This document shows, one piece after another, positions 25,244-35,036 of a DNA stretch of 64,000 bases. Source of the stretch: an uncultured Carboxylicivirga sp. (lineage in GTDB: Bacteria > Bacteroidota > Bacteroidia > Bacteroidales > Marinilabiliaceae). Under the pieces are notes generated by a model. It searched no databases and was not told the DNA's origin. It was given only the letters and a program-made list of their open reading frames with translations. The position numbers and the translations under genes were made by a program. The DNA lies in NCBI RefSeq assembly GCF_963668385.1, contig NZ_OY764327.1, positions 2,852,001 to 2,916,000 on the forward strand. Reading direction: 5' to 3'. Numbering within the stretch: the stretch's first letter is position 1; each line of letters begins with the position of its first letter.

Positions 25244-27451
25244 ATGGCTACTATTAAAATGTTCAGCGGAACAACTCCACCACTTCTAAAGCAAGGCGAA
25301 TGGGCAAGTGATGGCTATTATGCCTACCTCGGCATGGATCACGGACAATACAAAGTATTTCAGGGCGTGTTTGATATGAGTAAAGACCAACAAGTAAATG
25401 GTTTTGAATATGACCTAGACCAAAAGGCAATCATCATTCCAAAAGGCACTCCATTTTCAAAATTGCAACTGCTCTTTGATACTTTACCTAAAGCCCTAAA
25501 GTACAATACCAACGAGAAAGCAAACATCGACATCATGTTCGAGGATGGAACGTACATCAACGATTTGGGAACTTTCCTTGTGTTGCGTGATTTCTCGTAT
25601 CAAATCAATATTCAATCGCTGAGCAATAAGATTGATGGCGTGGTGGGAACGTATGTAAAACCAGTCGTTTTTCAAAGTGATAAAGCCATTGAGATTTACA
25701 ATAGTGCTATTAATTTCTCCGATATACGCTTTGAGTATTCCGATGCCAACAATGGTGCAATTGCCTACCTAAACAGTACGACAAACATTGATGATTGTTG
25801 CTTTGACGCTAAGGTTAATCAGGCTTGTGTGTTTGATAGAGGTTACAACAAAATTGTATTCTCCGACACCTATTTTAAGATGAATCGTGATGTGCAAGAT
25901 TCCATTCTCAATAAGGCTTCGGTAGGTTCATTTATCAATTTGGCACGTTCAAAATCGTCTCCTGAATTTAGACCTAAAACCATTGTAAATTCGTTGAGTG
26001 GTGGGATGATTATTGCCGGAAACGTAGAGGATTTATTGATAGCTGAGAAAAGTCCGGTTTATATGCCCAATGGTGGTATTGAGGTACATGGTGGTTTTGT
26101 AACCAATCCTGATGGCAACATTGATATTGCCGTTCCAACGAAGTTATCACAGTTAGAGAATGACTTGAACCTGACCAACGATTTTGAGCAGTTGGAAAAC
26201 AAACCAAACACCATAACCCCCGAACAAGCAACGGCTATTGAAGCCAATAACCGCAAGAGTGGCTATCCACAAGCCGATGCGGAGAAACTGGCAACTATTG
26301 AAGAAAATGCTACGGTTGGAGCGGATTGGGAAAGCAATATTCAGAACAAACCAACTACCATCACAGCGGAACAATCGGCAGCCATTGAAAGCAATACCGA
26401 AAAACGTAGCTATCCTCAAACTGATGAAGAAAAGTTGGCAACCATTGAGGAAAACGCCACTCTTGGCGCAGATTGGGAAAGCAATGTACAAAACAAACCT
26501 GTTACCATTTCGCCTGAACAAGCTGCATCCATTGAAAGCAATAACCAAAAGGTAAGCTACCCACAAGCGGATGCGGACAAACTAGCAAGCATTGAAGAAA
26601 ATGCTACGGTCGGTGCAGATTGGGAATCAAATATTCAGAATAAACCAACTACCATCACAGCGGAGCAGTCAGCAGCCATTGAAAGCAATACCGAAAAACG
26701 TAGCTATCCGCAAGCCGATGAAGATAAACTGGCATCAATCGAGGAAAATGCCACGGTTGGCGCAGATTGGGAAAGCAATATCCAAAACAAGCCTATTACC
26801 ATTTCGCCTGAACAAGCTGCATCCATTGAAAGCAATAACCAAAAGGTAAGCTATCCACAAGCTGATGCGGACAAGTTAACAAGCATTGAAGAAAACGCTA
26901 CGGTCGGTGCAGATTGGGAAAGTAATATACAAAACAAACCTGCTACCATCACACCAGAACAATCGGCAGCCATTGAAGCTAATACCGAAAAGCGAAGCTA
27001 TCCACAGGCTGATGAAGACAAGTTGGCAAGCATTGAAGAAAATGCAACGGTTGGAGCAGATTGGGAAAGCAATTTACAGAACAAACCTGTTACCATTTCG
27101 CCCGAACAAGCAGCAGCCATTGAAACCAATGCACAAAAAATAAGCTACCCACAAGCAGACCAAGACAAGCTTTCAGGAATAGAAGAAAACGCAACTGTTG
27201 GAGCTGATTGGGATACCAACTTGCAGAATATACCTGATTTCTTGAAAAAGTTCCTACAGGTCTATGCTGATTCAGGCATCTTTTCAGGAGAGGATTGGGA
27301 AGCAAAACTGTCTGAAATTCTAAGCTTTCAAATCAACTTTATGAAAAACTTCGTGGATGCTGATGTAAATAGCCTTTCAGTAGATGTTGCAGGGAATAAT
27401 CTGAAACTGACATTTAAAGACGAAACAGATAAAACCATTACACTTCAATAA
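25244..27451 (+). CDS. Fibre or spike protein with 49-residue repeats
   Basis: A 735-aa protein. The N-terminal 310 residues include a beta-helix-like part (FEDGTYIND, then repeated short strands, about 90-290). A repeat region of seven 49-aa units follows (about 321-663), and the C-terminal 70 residues are coiled or strand-forming. Each repeat contains KLA(S/T)IEENATVGADW, very like the KLxGIExxAt repeats of phage tail and receptor fibres. It is probably the host-recognition fibre of the particle. No chaperone gene is recognised next to it. Confidence 0.8.
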   Translation: MATIKMFSGTTPPLLKQGEWASDGYYAYLGMDHGQYKVFQGVFDMSKDQQVNGFEYDLDQKAIIIPKGTPFSKLQLLFDTLPKALKYNTNEKANIDIMFEDGTYINDLGTFLVLRDFSYQINIQSLSNKIDGVVGTYVKPVVFQSDKAIEIYNSAINFSDIRFEYSDANNGAIAYLNSTTNIDDCCFDAKVNQACVFDRGYNKIVFSDTYFKMNRDVQDSILNKASVGSFINLARSKSSPEFRPKTIVNSLSGGMIIAGNVEDLLIAEKSPVYMPNGGIEVHGGFVTNPDGNIDIAVPTKLSQLENDLNLTNDFEQLENKPNTITPEQATAIEANNRKSGYPQADAEKLATIEENATVGADWESNIQNKPTTITAEQSAAIESNTEKRSYPQTDEEKLATIEENATLGADWESNVQNKPVTISPEQAASIESNNQKVSYPQADADKLASIEENATVGADWESNIQNKPTTITAEQSAAIESNTEKRSYPQADEDKLASIEENATVGADWESNIQNKPITISPEQAASIESNNQKVSYPQADADKLTSIEENATVGADWESNIQNKPATITPEQSAAIEANTEKRSYPQADEDKLASIEENATVGADWESNLQNKPVTISPEQAAAIETNAQKISYPQADQDKLSGIEENATVGADWDTNLQNIPDFLKKFLQVYADSGIFSGEDWEAKLSEILSFQINFMKNFVDADVNSLSVDVAGNNLKLTFKDETDKTITLQ
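26204..27232 (+). repeat. Seven tandem 147-bp repeats inside the fibre gene
   Basis: Seven in-frame copies of a 147-bp unit. Interior units alternate between two kinds: TITAEQSAAIESNTEKRSYP and TISPEQAASIESNNQKVSYP, so the higher-order period is 294 bp. The repeats give several false reading frames on both strands. Confidence 0.9.
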
Positions 27452-27453
27452 TT

Positions 27454-27954
27454 ATGAAAATAGTAGTAATAGCATGCCTTTTTACGGCATTTATAGCATT
27501 GGTAGTTTATCTAACGGCCATTGTTTCGGCACATGGTATTCGTAAGTCCATTTCTGATACCAATTACTTTTTACAAAAGCCCTACAAACTCGTTTTTGAA
27601 ATTGTCATGTGGATTTGTGGATTAGCCATTATCATTACTGGAGTATTCATCAAAGGCTCTCCCGATTGGATGGTCATTAGTGGTGGATTGGGAATTTTAT
27701 TAGTCGGTGTATTTTCTGATTTCAAGCGTAATCTATTAATCCGCATTGCTCATTACACATCGGCTATTGGTGGTTTTGCTCTACTTGGATTAAGCTATTA
27801 TTTCAGTTTTGGATATATCAATTACACAGTTATTATCGCCTTGTCCGCAGTGTTTGCAAGTGCCTTGGCTGAAGAAAGGCTGTGGTGTTTGGAGATCACT
27901 CTTTCGCTAGAGATATTTGCCGGATTATTCTATTTGGCTCACTCTTTAATGTAG
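27454..27954 (+). CDS. Polytopic membrane protein
   Basis: A 166-aa protein with about five hydrophobic segments (about 4-24, 46-64, 70-88, 98-118 and 128-160) and few charged residues. No family is recognised. It starts 2 bp after the fibre gene and lies before the DNA-metabolism genes. It could be a virion membrane protein or an exclusion protein; the sequence does not decide. Confidence 0.65.
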   Translation: MKIVVIACLFTAFIALVVYLTAIVSAHGIRKSISDTNYFLQKPYKLVFEIVMWICGLAIIITGVFIKGSPDWMVISGGLGILLVGVFSDFKRNLLIRIAHYTSAIGGFALLGLSYYFSFGYINYTVIIALSAVFASALAEERLWCLEITLSLEIFAGLFYLAHSLM

Positions 27955-27960
27955 GTTTTG

Positions 27961-29097
27961 ATGGATAAACAAGGCTACATATCGAGAATACAAGCGGACT
28001 TAAAACAAGCGATTCGCCATAACAAGACTTCCATCGAGAGCATTGCCAAAAGCTTTGGAATAACCAACAAAAACTTGGTGAAGGAGTTTACGGAACTGGC
28101 AATTGTTTTGAATGCTCGTGAGATTGCACAAGATGATAAGCTGACCACTTATGAGAAGTATCTTGACATTGTAGCCCTGTATCAATCGCAGGTTAATTTA
28201 TCCATGCGAACAAGCATGAGCGTATTGATGCAGCAATATTCCACACCTGCACCCATCTCGTTTTTGGCATCGAGTTATGTTTTAAAATCGAATAGTCTAT
28301 CCGGTTATAAGGCTTTCAAAAATATCGTGAAAGGCGATAAAAATGCCAAGATTGTTGGCAATGCCCATCTTCATCCTGAACGAACCGAAACTGAATCACT
28401 GTATTTAGAACCATCGGCAGGAAATGGCTTATTAACCATCGCTTTACCGTATTCGCAGACTTATGTGAACGAATTGGATGATGTTCGTTTGAGCAATTTA
28501 AAGGAACAGCCATTTGCAAAAGTGAGTAGTTGGGATGCTTTAAATCCTCCTTATGCCTACGATAGAAAGTTCAACGGTGTGGTAAGTAATCCACCGTTTG
28601 GAACGTTATCAGAGCCTATTTTATTTGGCAAGTTTAAAATCAAACGATTGGAACATGCCATGTGTCTCAAAGTTCTTCGGTGCATGAAGGACAATGGCAA
28701 AGCTGCACTCATTATTGGCGGTCATACCACTTGGGATGACCAAGGAAGAGTAACTGCCGGACAAAACCGCATCTTCCTGAATTACCTCTATCACTTTTAC
28801 AATGTGGAAGACATCATTCCCATTAATGGTAAGAAACTCTATTCACGTCAAGGCACATCATTCAATACCCGATTGATTTTGATTGATGGTGCAAAGTTCA
28901 AACCCGATGGTGCAGCTCCACTAAAGAATAAACTCCATAGCACAATGGTCAATAGCCACGAAGAACTTTGGGATAGAGTGTGGTTAGAGAATCCAAAAAC
29001 TATCACCCCAAATAACCAAATAAGCTTAGCCAAGATTAGAGCCAAAGCCATTCTTATAAAACAAAAACAATCTCCCGATTATGAAGTCAGACATTAA
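27961..29097 (+). CDS. N6-adenine-type DNA methyltransferase-like protein
   Basis: A 378-aa protein with a SAM-binding motif (LEPSAGNGLL, about residue 149) and the catalytic NPPF motif (about 210), as in phage adenine methyltransferases that often accompany strawberry-notch helicases. The C terminus ends KIRAKAILIKQKQ plus eight residues, a tag shared with the next two proteins. The end overlaps the helicase gene by 17 bp. ATG 27961 is preferred over TTG 27958. It may mark phage DNA or protect it from host restriction. Confidence 0.85.
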   Translation: MDKQGYISRIQADLKQAIRHNKTSIESIAKSFGITNKNLVKEFTELAIVLNAREIAQDDKLTTYEKYLDIVALYQSQVNLSMRTSMSVLMQQYSTPAPISFLASSYVLKSNSLSGYKAFKNIVKGDKNAKIVGNAHLHPERTETESLYLEPSAGNGLLTIALPYSQTYVNELDDVRLSNLKEQPFAKVSSWDALNPPYAYDRKFNGVVSNPPFGTLSEPILFGKFKIKRLEHAMCLKVLRCMKDNGKAALIIGGHTTWDDQGRVTAGQNRIFLNYLYHFYNVEDIIPINGKKLYSRQGTSFNTRLILIDGAKFKPDGAAPLKNKLHSTMVNSHEELWDRVWLENPKTITPNNQISLAKIRAKAILIKQKQSPDYEVRH

Positions 29098-32000
29098 AAT
29101 AGAAAAAAACAGCATAGCGGTAAAGTTCAATGCTATACCGCCCTCACACATTTCAGCTCGTTTGGTTGAACTTGGTTTTAGGACCAGGGACAACAAGTAT
29201 TTTATCCGTACTCAAAAGTTGGCTCAAAACGAACATGAGTACTTGCAGGGTATGTTCGGATTGAAAGGCTTGGGCATGGCTTACATTCCAACTGCCGAAA
29301 AGGGTTTCATCTTAGACACCACCGTTCCCGATTCAATGGGACACGAAATGCACATTGCCATTCGTAAAATCAAAAAGAGTATTGGAATGCCTTTGTTTGA
29401 TTTCGTTGCCGAAAAACTCGATTACAATAATGATGAACTGGTTAAGTCCCTTTCGTGCGAACAAATTGATGCTGTATCTCTGGCCATCTACAACATTGAA
29501 AAACGCAATCAGGGAATTATCGTTGGCGACCAAACAGGAATTGGCAAAGGACGAACCGCAGCAGCTCTTATTCGTTATGGTGTTAAGTCGGGATTACAAC
29601 CTATTTTCTTATCAGAAAAGCCCAACCTCTTTACTGATTTGTACCGTGATTTATCAGACATTGGTAGTTCTTCTTTAGTTCCGTTTATCGTTAATGCTAA
29701 GGAAAGCAAAACCAATATCAAGGACAAAAACGGAGAAGTGATTTATACGGCTCCTGAAAAACCAACTCAGGAACGCATCATCAAAAGTCAAAGCATACCC
29801 AATAATTACAACTTTGTGTGTGCCACTTATTCGCAATTTAATCAGCCCAAGAAACCTGCAAAACAACAGCTTCTAACTTCGGTTTCGAATGGCAATATCA
29901 TCATAATGGATGAAGCGCACAATGCTTCTGGCAGCTCCAACACAGGAGAGTTTATGCAAGATGTGTTGCGCCAAACCAAAGGGGTTTGTTTCTTATCAGC
30001 CACCTTTGCCAAACGTCCTGATAACATGCCCATATACGCTCAAAAAACATCCATGAGCGATGCCAATATGAGTAAAGAGGACTTGGTGGAAGCCATCACA
30101 AAAGGCGGTGTGGCATTGCAAGAAGTTTTGGCAGCTCAATTGGTTTCTGAAGGGCAAATGATTAGGCGTGAACGCTCTTTTGAAGGTGTGGAAGTCAACT
30201 ACATTGAACTAAAGGAAAAAGCACAAGAGCAAGCCGAAATAGCCGACAAAGTAACGTCCATTATTCGTGATATTATTGGCTTTCAGGAGAAGTATATCAA
30301 CAAACAAGTAAAGGAACTTGATGGGATTGCAGCGGCCGAAAGTAAGGAAGTAGCTACTCGCAAAGGAACAGAGAAAGCTGGCGTTGATAATATTCCCTAC
30401 TTCTCAAAAGTGTTCAATGTCATCAATCAATTACTTTTTAGCCTGAACGCTGCCGATGTTGCCGACCATGCCATCATGCGATTGAAAGAGGGCAAAAAGC
30501 CCATCATTGCTTTTGCATCTACAATGGGTAGCTTTTTAGAAGGAATGGCAAAGCCTGATGATGTGATTAATGGCGATTTCTCAACGGTTTTGGAAAAAGG
30601 ATTAGATTCTGTTCTTCGCTATACTGAAAAGGATATTGACGGAGAAAGCGAGGGCAAAACCTTTAATGTATCTGACTTAGCGGAAGAAGCTCAATATGCT
30701 TATCGTGATATTTTAAAACGCATCGAACAGGCTTCGACAGGCATTACCATTAGTCCACTCGATTTAATCATTCAGAAAATTAAAGAAGCCGGATACACCG
30801 TTGGCGAGGTAACTGGACGAAAGCTTTGCGTTCAGTACAACTCCACTAAAAAGAACAATACCACGGCATTGGTTTTAAGTCGAAAAAAAGAAAATACATC
30901 TGACTTATTTCGTCAGTACAACGACAATGAGATTGATTGTTTGCTGATTAATCAAAGTGGTTCAACAGGAGCTTCGGCTCATGCCATAGTAACCGATAAA
31001 GTAGCTGCAAAAGATGTCAAGCAGCGTGTGATGGTCATACTCCAACCAGAACTGAATATCAATACAGAAATTCAAAAGCGTGGACGTATCAACCGCACAG
31101 GGCAAATAATGAAACCAATTTACGATTACATTATTTCATCCATTCCGGCACAAAAACGCTTTATGATGATGCTTAAAAAGAAGCTGAAATCATTGGATGC
31201 CAACACCACTTCCAACCAAAAGAGTAGCAAGTCACAATTAGAATCGGATGACTTTTTGAATAAGTATGGCGATAAAGTGGTACGCCAATACATGTTGGAA
31301 AATCCCGAACTAAATAAGGTGTTGGATAATCCCTTGAAATTTGAGGGTAAAGACAGCGATGAAACACCATCCGAGGGTGATGCTTCAAAAGTGACCGGAC
31401 GTGTGGCGGTTCTTTCAGTAAAGGAACAAGAGAAATTTTACAGCGAAGTAATTGAGCGTTACAACGATTATATAGAGTACCTCAAGCAAGCCGATGAATA
31501 CGACCTTGAAGTGGAAATTCTCGACCTAAAAGCAGAATCGCTTGAAAAGCGTGTGGTGATTGCAGGTAAAGGCGGTCGCTCTGTTTTTGGCAATGATACT
31601 TTTTTGGAAAAATGCGATTGTAACGTTTTAAAAAAACCTTACGGCAAGCCTGAACTGGAAAAGCTCGTTAAAAAGAGCCTGAATGGAAAACACCCCGATA
31701 GCATTACTGAAGAAACAATTGCAGCTCACGAAAAGTATGTTCAAAGCAAGTTAAATGAAGATTTAAAGGAGCTTGAAAACAAGTACAAAGATTTAATTGC
31801 TGATGTTCCCAATGAAAAGGCATATCAGAAAATTGCTGTATTTGATAAGGCAGCTCAAAAGGCATTTATCGAAGAACGCACCGATGAATTGGAGACTGCA
31901 AAACGAGAATCCATTTCAAGAGCAAAAACCCAAAGTGAGAACCGCAAAGCCTATCTAAATGGCTTCTTTAAATTCTTCAAAGTGGGTCATGGCTACCATT

Positions 32001-33028
32001 ACCCTGCTCTTAGTTTTGAAACAACAAGTACCGATAATGCTTATTGCATCTTTCTTGGTTTCGACATCAATACTAAGCGTAGTAATCCCTATGCGCCATC
32101 TGCCGTAAAGCTTCGCTTTGCCATAGCCGATAGTCGCAAATACATTGTGTTGGCTTCATCGGGAGATACTGCCAAAGAGATTGAGCGAATTCAAGCACGA
32201 AGTTTTCAGTTAAGCACTTCGCAAAAGGAAAGCTTGATTGATAAATGGGATGAAGCGATTAAGGGCTTTACTCTGGACAGACAAACTCGTTACATAGTAA
32301 CAGGAAATATTCTACAAGGTGCTGCCGATTTTTCGGGCAAACTGGTAAGCTTCACCACCAAAGGCAAAGGCATTCAAAAGGGTATTTTGATGTCCGAAGC
32401 ATGGTCGCCCGATAATAACGACAACAAGGCAAACAGCTACGTGGTTGCGCCAATAGCCAAACTTCAAAAACACATTCTTAGCCTTAGAAGTGGTGCAAGC
32501 ATAGCCACCGAAAACAAGATTTCTTTTATACGGCATCACGATGATACCTTTAAAATCATCATGCCCAAAACCAAGAGCCACATTCCAATCTATACCGATA
32601 AGGAAGTACTTAAACTATTGGTCAATAATCGGGACGGTTTTGAAATGATTTCGGGCAATATGAAAGCTTCGGTTACCTCTGATAAAATGCCCAAACTCTT
32701 GCAAGTACTTGGAGAGCGATTCAGCTTATCGGTAAAGATTCCACGCCACTACTACGATGAGTATTTGGAGAAAGGAACCAAGCCTTCCAACTCCACCGAT
32801 AGTCTTACCCAAGAGGCAATGAAAATGTTTGAGACGGATAAAAAAGCCTTCCCTCGCAAGCTGGCTATGCAGAAGCAAAGCTCAACCAAAAGCAAAACGG
32901 CAAGCATCGACACATCTAAGAACATCAAGCTGATTAAACTCCGTGCCAAAGCCATTCTGATTAAGCAAAAACAGTTACGCAATGTGGCAGGTTTTGGTGG
33001 TCATCCTAAAATCAAAACCATCCTATGA
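29081..33028 (+). CDS. Strawberry-notch-type superfamily 2 helicase
   Basis: A 1315-aa protein of the strawberry notch (SBNO) family found in large phages and plasmids. Walker A GDQTGIGKGRTAAA lies at about 149-162, DEAH in IIIMDEAHNASGSS (about 273), the SBNO C-lobe motif NQSGSTGASAHA at about 624 and motif VI QKRGRINRTGQ at about 664. The last about 550 residues are an uncharacterised extension that ends with KLRAKAILIKQKQ followed by 18 residues. It likely remodels DNA or chromatin on entry or in replication. It overlaps the next gene by 4 bp. Confidence 0.9.
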   Translation: MKSDIKIEKNSIAVKFNAIPPSHISARLVELGFRTRDNKYFIRTQKLAQNEHEYLQGMFGLKGLGMAYIPTAEKGFILDTTVPDSMGHEMHIAIRKIKKSIGMPLFDFVAEKLDYNNDELVKSLSCEQIDAVSLAIYNIEKRNQGIIVGDQTGIGKGRTAAALIRYGVKSGLQPIFLSEKPNLFTDLYRDLSDIGSSSLVPFIVNAKESKTNIKDKNGEVIYTAPEKPTQERIIKSQSIPNNYNFVCATYSQFNQPKKPAKQQLLTSVSNGNIIIMDEAHNASGSSNTGEFMQDVLRQTKGVCFLSATFAKRPDNMPIYAQKTSMSDANMSKEDLVEAITKGGVALQEVLAAQLVSEGQMIRRERSFEGVEVNYIELKEKAQEQAEIADKVTSIIRDIIGFQEKYINKQVKELDGIAAAESKEVATRKGTEKAGVDNIPYFSKVFNVINQLLFSLNAADVADHAIMRLKEGKKPIIAFASTMGSFLEGMAKPDDVINGDFSTVLEKGLDSVLRYTEKDIDGESEGKTFNVSDLAEEAQYAYRDILKRIEQASTGITISPLDLIIQKIKEAGYTVGEVTGRKLCVQYNSTKKNNTTALVLSRKKENTSDLFRQYNDNEIDCLLINQSGSTGASAHAIVTDKVAAKDVKQRVMVILQPELNINTEIQKRGRINRTGQIMKPIYDYIISSIPAQKRFMMMLKKKLKSLDANTTSNQKSSKSQLESDDFLNKYGDKVVRQYMLENPELNKVLDNPLKFEGKDSDETPSEGDASKVTGRVAVLSVKEQEKFYSEVIERYNDYIEYLKQADEYDLEVEILDLKAESLEKRVVIAGKGGRSVFGNDTFLEKCDCNVLKKPYGKPELEKLVKKSLNGKHPDSITEETIAAHEKYVQSKLNEDLKELENKYKDLIADVPNEKAYQKIAVFDKAAQKAFIEERTDELETAKRESISRAKTQSENRKAYLNGFFKFFKVGHGYHYPALSFETTSTDNAYCIFLGFDINTKRSNPYAPSAVKLRFAIADSRKYIVLASSGDTAKEIERIQARSFQLSTSQKESLIDKWDEAIKGFTLDRQTRYIVTGNILQGAADFSGKLVSFTTKGKGIQKGILMSEAWSPDNNDNKANSYVVAPIAKLQKHILSLRSGASIATENKISFIRHHDDTFKIIMPKTKSHIPIYTDKEVLKLLVNNRDGFEMISGNMKASVTSDKMPKLLQVLGERFSLSVKIPRHYYDEYLEKGTKPSNSTDSLTQEAMKMFETDKKAFPRKLAMQKQSSTKSKTASIDTSKNIKLIKLRAKAILIKQKQLRNVAGFGGHPKIKTIL

Positions 33029-35034
33029 GCAAGCGAAAAAACATAGAGCTTCGTACCGACCGCTTTCCCGAATTAAAGGGCATAGATGATGATGTAGAGA
33101 AAGCCTTACAAGACAAGCAAAAAAACCGTCAGTTTAAAGATGCAGGTAAACGTGTACATGGCTCTCGAAAAGAACAGGCAATGTACAGCAAACTCATTAG
33201 CAGTAGCGACCTGAACAGCATTGAACAAGATGAAGCTACTGCCATTGAACTCATCAAAAAAGATAAGGTTTTTCCAAAGGTAGATGCCCAATTTGAAAAG
33301 GAAAATGGAACAGATGCAGGTTGTGCGTACCTGAAAACCAAAATACGCCAAGCATTCCCTGCTACGCCTTATCAAAACTCAAAACAGGCAAGAGAGCAGT
33401 ATGTAAAAATGGCGGAAGCAATTCAAACCATACTGAGTGAAGCCATTGTTATTGAAGACCTGAAAAAGCTTTTTGCCATTGCTACCAATGGAGAGATAAT
33501 TGAGAAGACCGATTTCGGAATGATATTCGGAAAGCAGCTTCGCAACATTGTGTTTGTTCTTTACGGTTATTCCAATGGTGTTGGTGCAGCAAAAAAAACA
33601 ATCATTGAAGCAAGGCAATACTCTGGTGTTTCAGAGGAAACCGCAGCTCCTCTTTTCAATAATCTAAAGGCGTATTACGACAACCTAACCAAAAGACAGC
33701 AAAAGTGTATTGATTCAGCCAAGCAAATTATATCAGCAGCCGATTTAAAAAGACATAAATCGGATGACCTAACCTTTCGAGGTGGAATGCTTAATAGTGC
33801 AAAAAGCATTGAGGAGTATGTGAAATATGTAACCAGTGTTTGCACCCGATTTATTAACGACTACCAAAGAGAATTTAATACCAAGAAAGAACAATTCCCT
33901 TACAAAGAATTTAAGCCTGATTGGTCATGGGCAGAAACCAAGAAAACTGCCAAAGCAAGAAGCAATACAAAACCTACTCTTGAAGCCGTTCCACTATCAT
34001 ACATAAAGCGCACAGGTGGTTTATTAATTGAGGAAGCTGATGAACAAACGGTAATTAAGAACCTGCATTTTAAATCGCTTACTCTTGGGAACTACGTTAA
34101 GGATACCGAAGCAAGAGAACACATTCGACATTTTGTTGCAGCCATCGTTGATTTATGCGAAGTATTGGACATCAATTTGAGTGTAAATGAAAACTTGGCA
34201 ATCGGTTTTGGTGCATTCGGTCGTGGTGGTAAAGCAATGGCGACCTATTACCCAACTCGGCAGCTCATCAATCTAACCAAACGAAATGGCGATGGTTCTG
34301 TAGCGCATGAGTGGGGTCATTTCTTCGACCATTTTATTAACTCCTTTGAGTTAAGTAAACTGCCATTGCGTTCAGAAAACTACAATGAGTTAATCCTTAA
34401 AGAATTTGGAAGCAAACGAAAGTATCTAACCAGCCCAAAATCATCACTTCGAGCAGATTACTTTAAAAGTTTTGTGGCATACATTATCGAGAAATCAATT
34501 CCCGAATCACCATTTCATAAAAGCATGGCAGGGCTTATTGCAATGCTACGCTTTGGTTATAATCATTTAGATGATTCATTAGTAAGCTTTACGCAACCCA
34601 ATAGCCACGAAAAGAAACCCACGGATTCATACTTGTATTATCACTCCAAGCTCCAAGGTTCATACTGGAGTAATATTGCTGAAATGTTTGCCCGAAGCTT
34701 TGAGTGCTATGTGTATGACAAACTGAAAGAAGAAGGCAGGGTAAACAATTACTTAGTTTCAGGCGGTCTGTTCTCCTTTCCGGTTTATCCTCAAGGCAAA
34801 GAAAGGGAGTGCATCAATAAATGTTTCGACCATCTTATTGATGCTATGAAAACGCATTTATCCATCAAGCCATTTAAGCCATTCACTTCTGAACGTGCCG
34901 ATGAATACATCGACCTAACCAACGATGGTAAGGTCAATAAAGGTGTGATAGTGGGTAAAGACCGCAAACTAAAACTTGTCAAAATAAGAGCTAAAGCAAT
35001 CCTCATAAAACAGAAACAACTTAAAATATCATAG
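33025..35034 (+). CDS. HEWGH metallopeptidase-like polyvalent protein (LPD1-like)
   Basis: A 669-aa protein. The central domain has NENLAIGFGAFGRGGKAMA (about 391-409), then a strand, then VAHEWGHFFDH (about 427), a zincin HExxH motif as seen in the LPD1 domain of phage and plasmid polyvalent proteins. The N-terminal 300 residues are helical and charged. The C terminus ends KIRAKAILIKQKQLKIS, the same tag as the two upstream proteins. Polyvalent proteins are often delivered with DNA into the new host, which fits a shared signal. Confidence 0.78.
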   Translation: MSKRKNIELRTDRFPELKGIDDDVEKALQDKQKNRQFKDAGKRVHGSRKEQAMYSKLISSSDLNSIEQDEATAIELIKKDKVFPKVDAQFEKENGTDAGCAYLKTKIRQAFPATPYQNSKQAREQYVKMAEAIQTILSEAIVIEDLKKLFAIATNGEIIEKTDFGMIFGKQLRNIVFVLYGYSNGVGAAKKTIIEARQYSGVSEETAAPLFNNLKAYYDNLTKRQQKCIDSAKQIISAADLKRHKSDDLTFRGGMLNSAKSIEEYVKYVTSVCTRFINDYQREFNTKKEQFPYKEFKPDWSWAETKKTAKARSNTKPTLEAVPLSYIKRTGGLLIEEADEQTVIKNLHFKSLTLGNYVKDTEAREHIRHFVAAIVDLCEVLDINLSVNENLAIGFGAFGRGGKAMATYYPTRQLINLTKRNGDGSVAHEWGHFFDHFINSFELSKLPLRSENYNELILKEFGSKRKYLTSPKSSLRADYFKSFVAYIIEKSIPESPFHKSMAGLIAMLRFGYNHLDDSLVSFTQPNSHEKKPTDSYLYYHSKLQGSYWSNIAEMFARSFECYVYDKLKEEGRVNNYLVSGGLFSFPVYPQGKERECINKCFDHLIDAMKTHLSIKPFKPFTSERADEYIDLTNDGKVNKGVIVGKDRKLKLVKIRAKAILIKQKQLKIS

Positions 35035-35036
35035 TC

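Noticed and set aside
26238-27143. Three similar plus-strand frames inside the fibre gene
   Set aside because: They are the same 147-bp repeats read in another frame and repeat with the same period; the fibre frame explains them.
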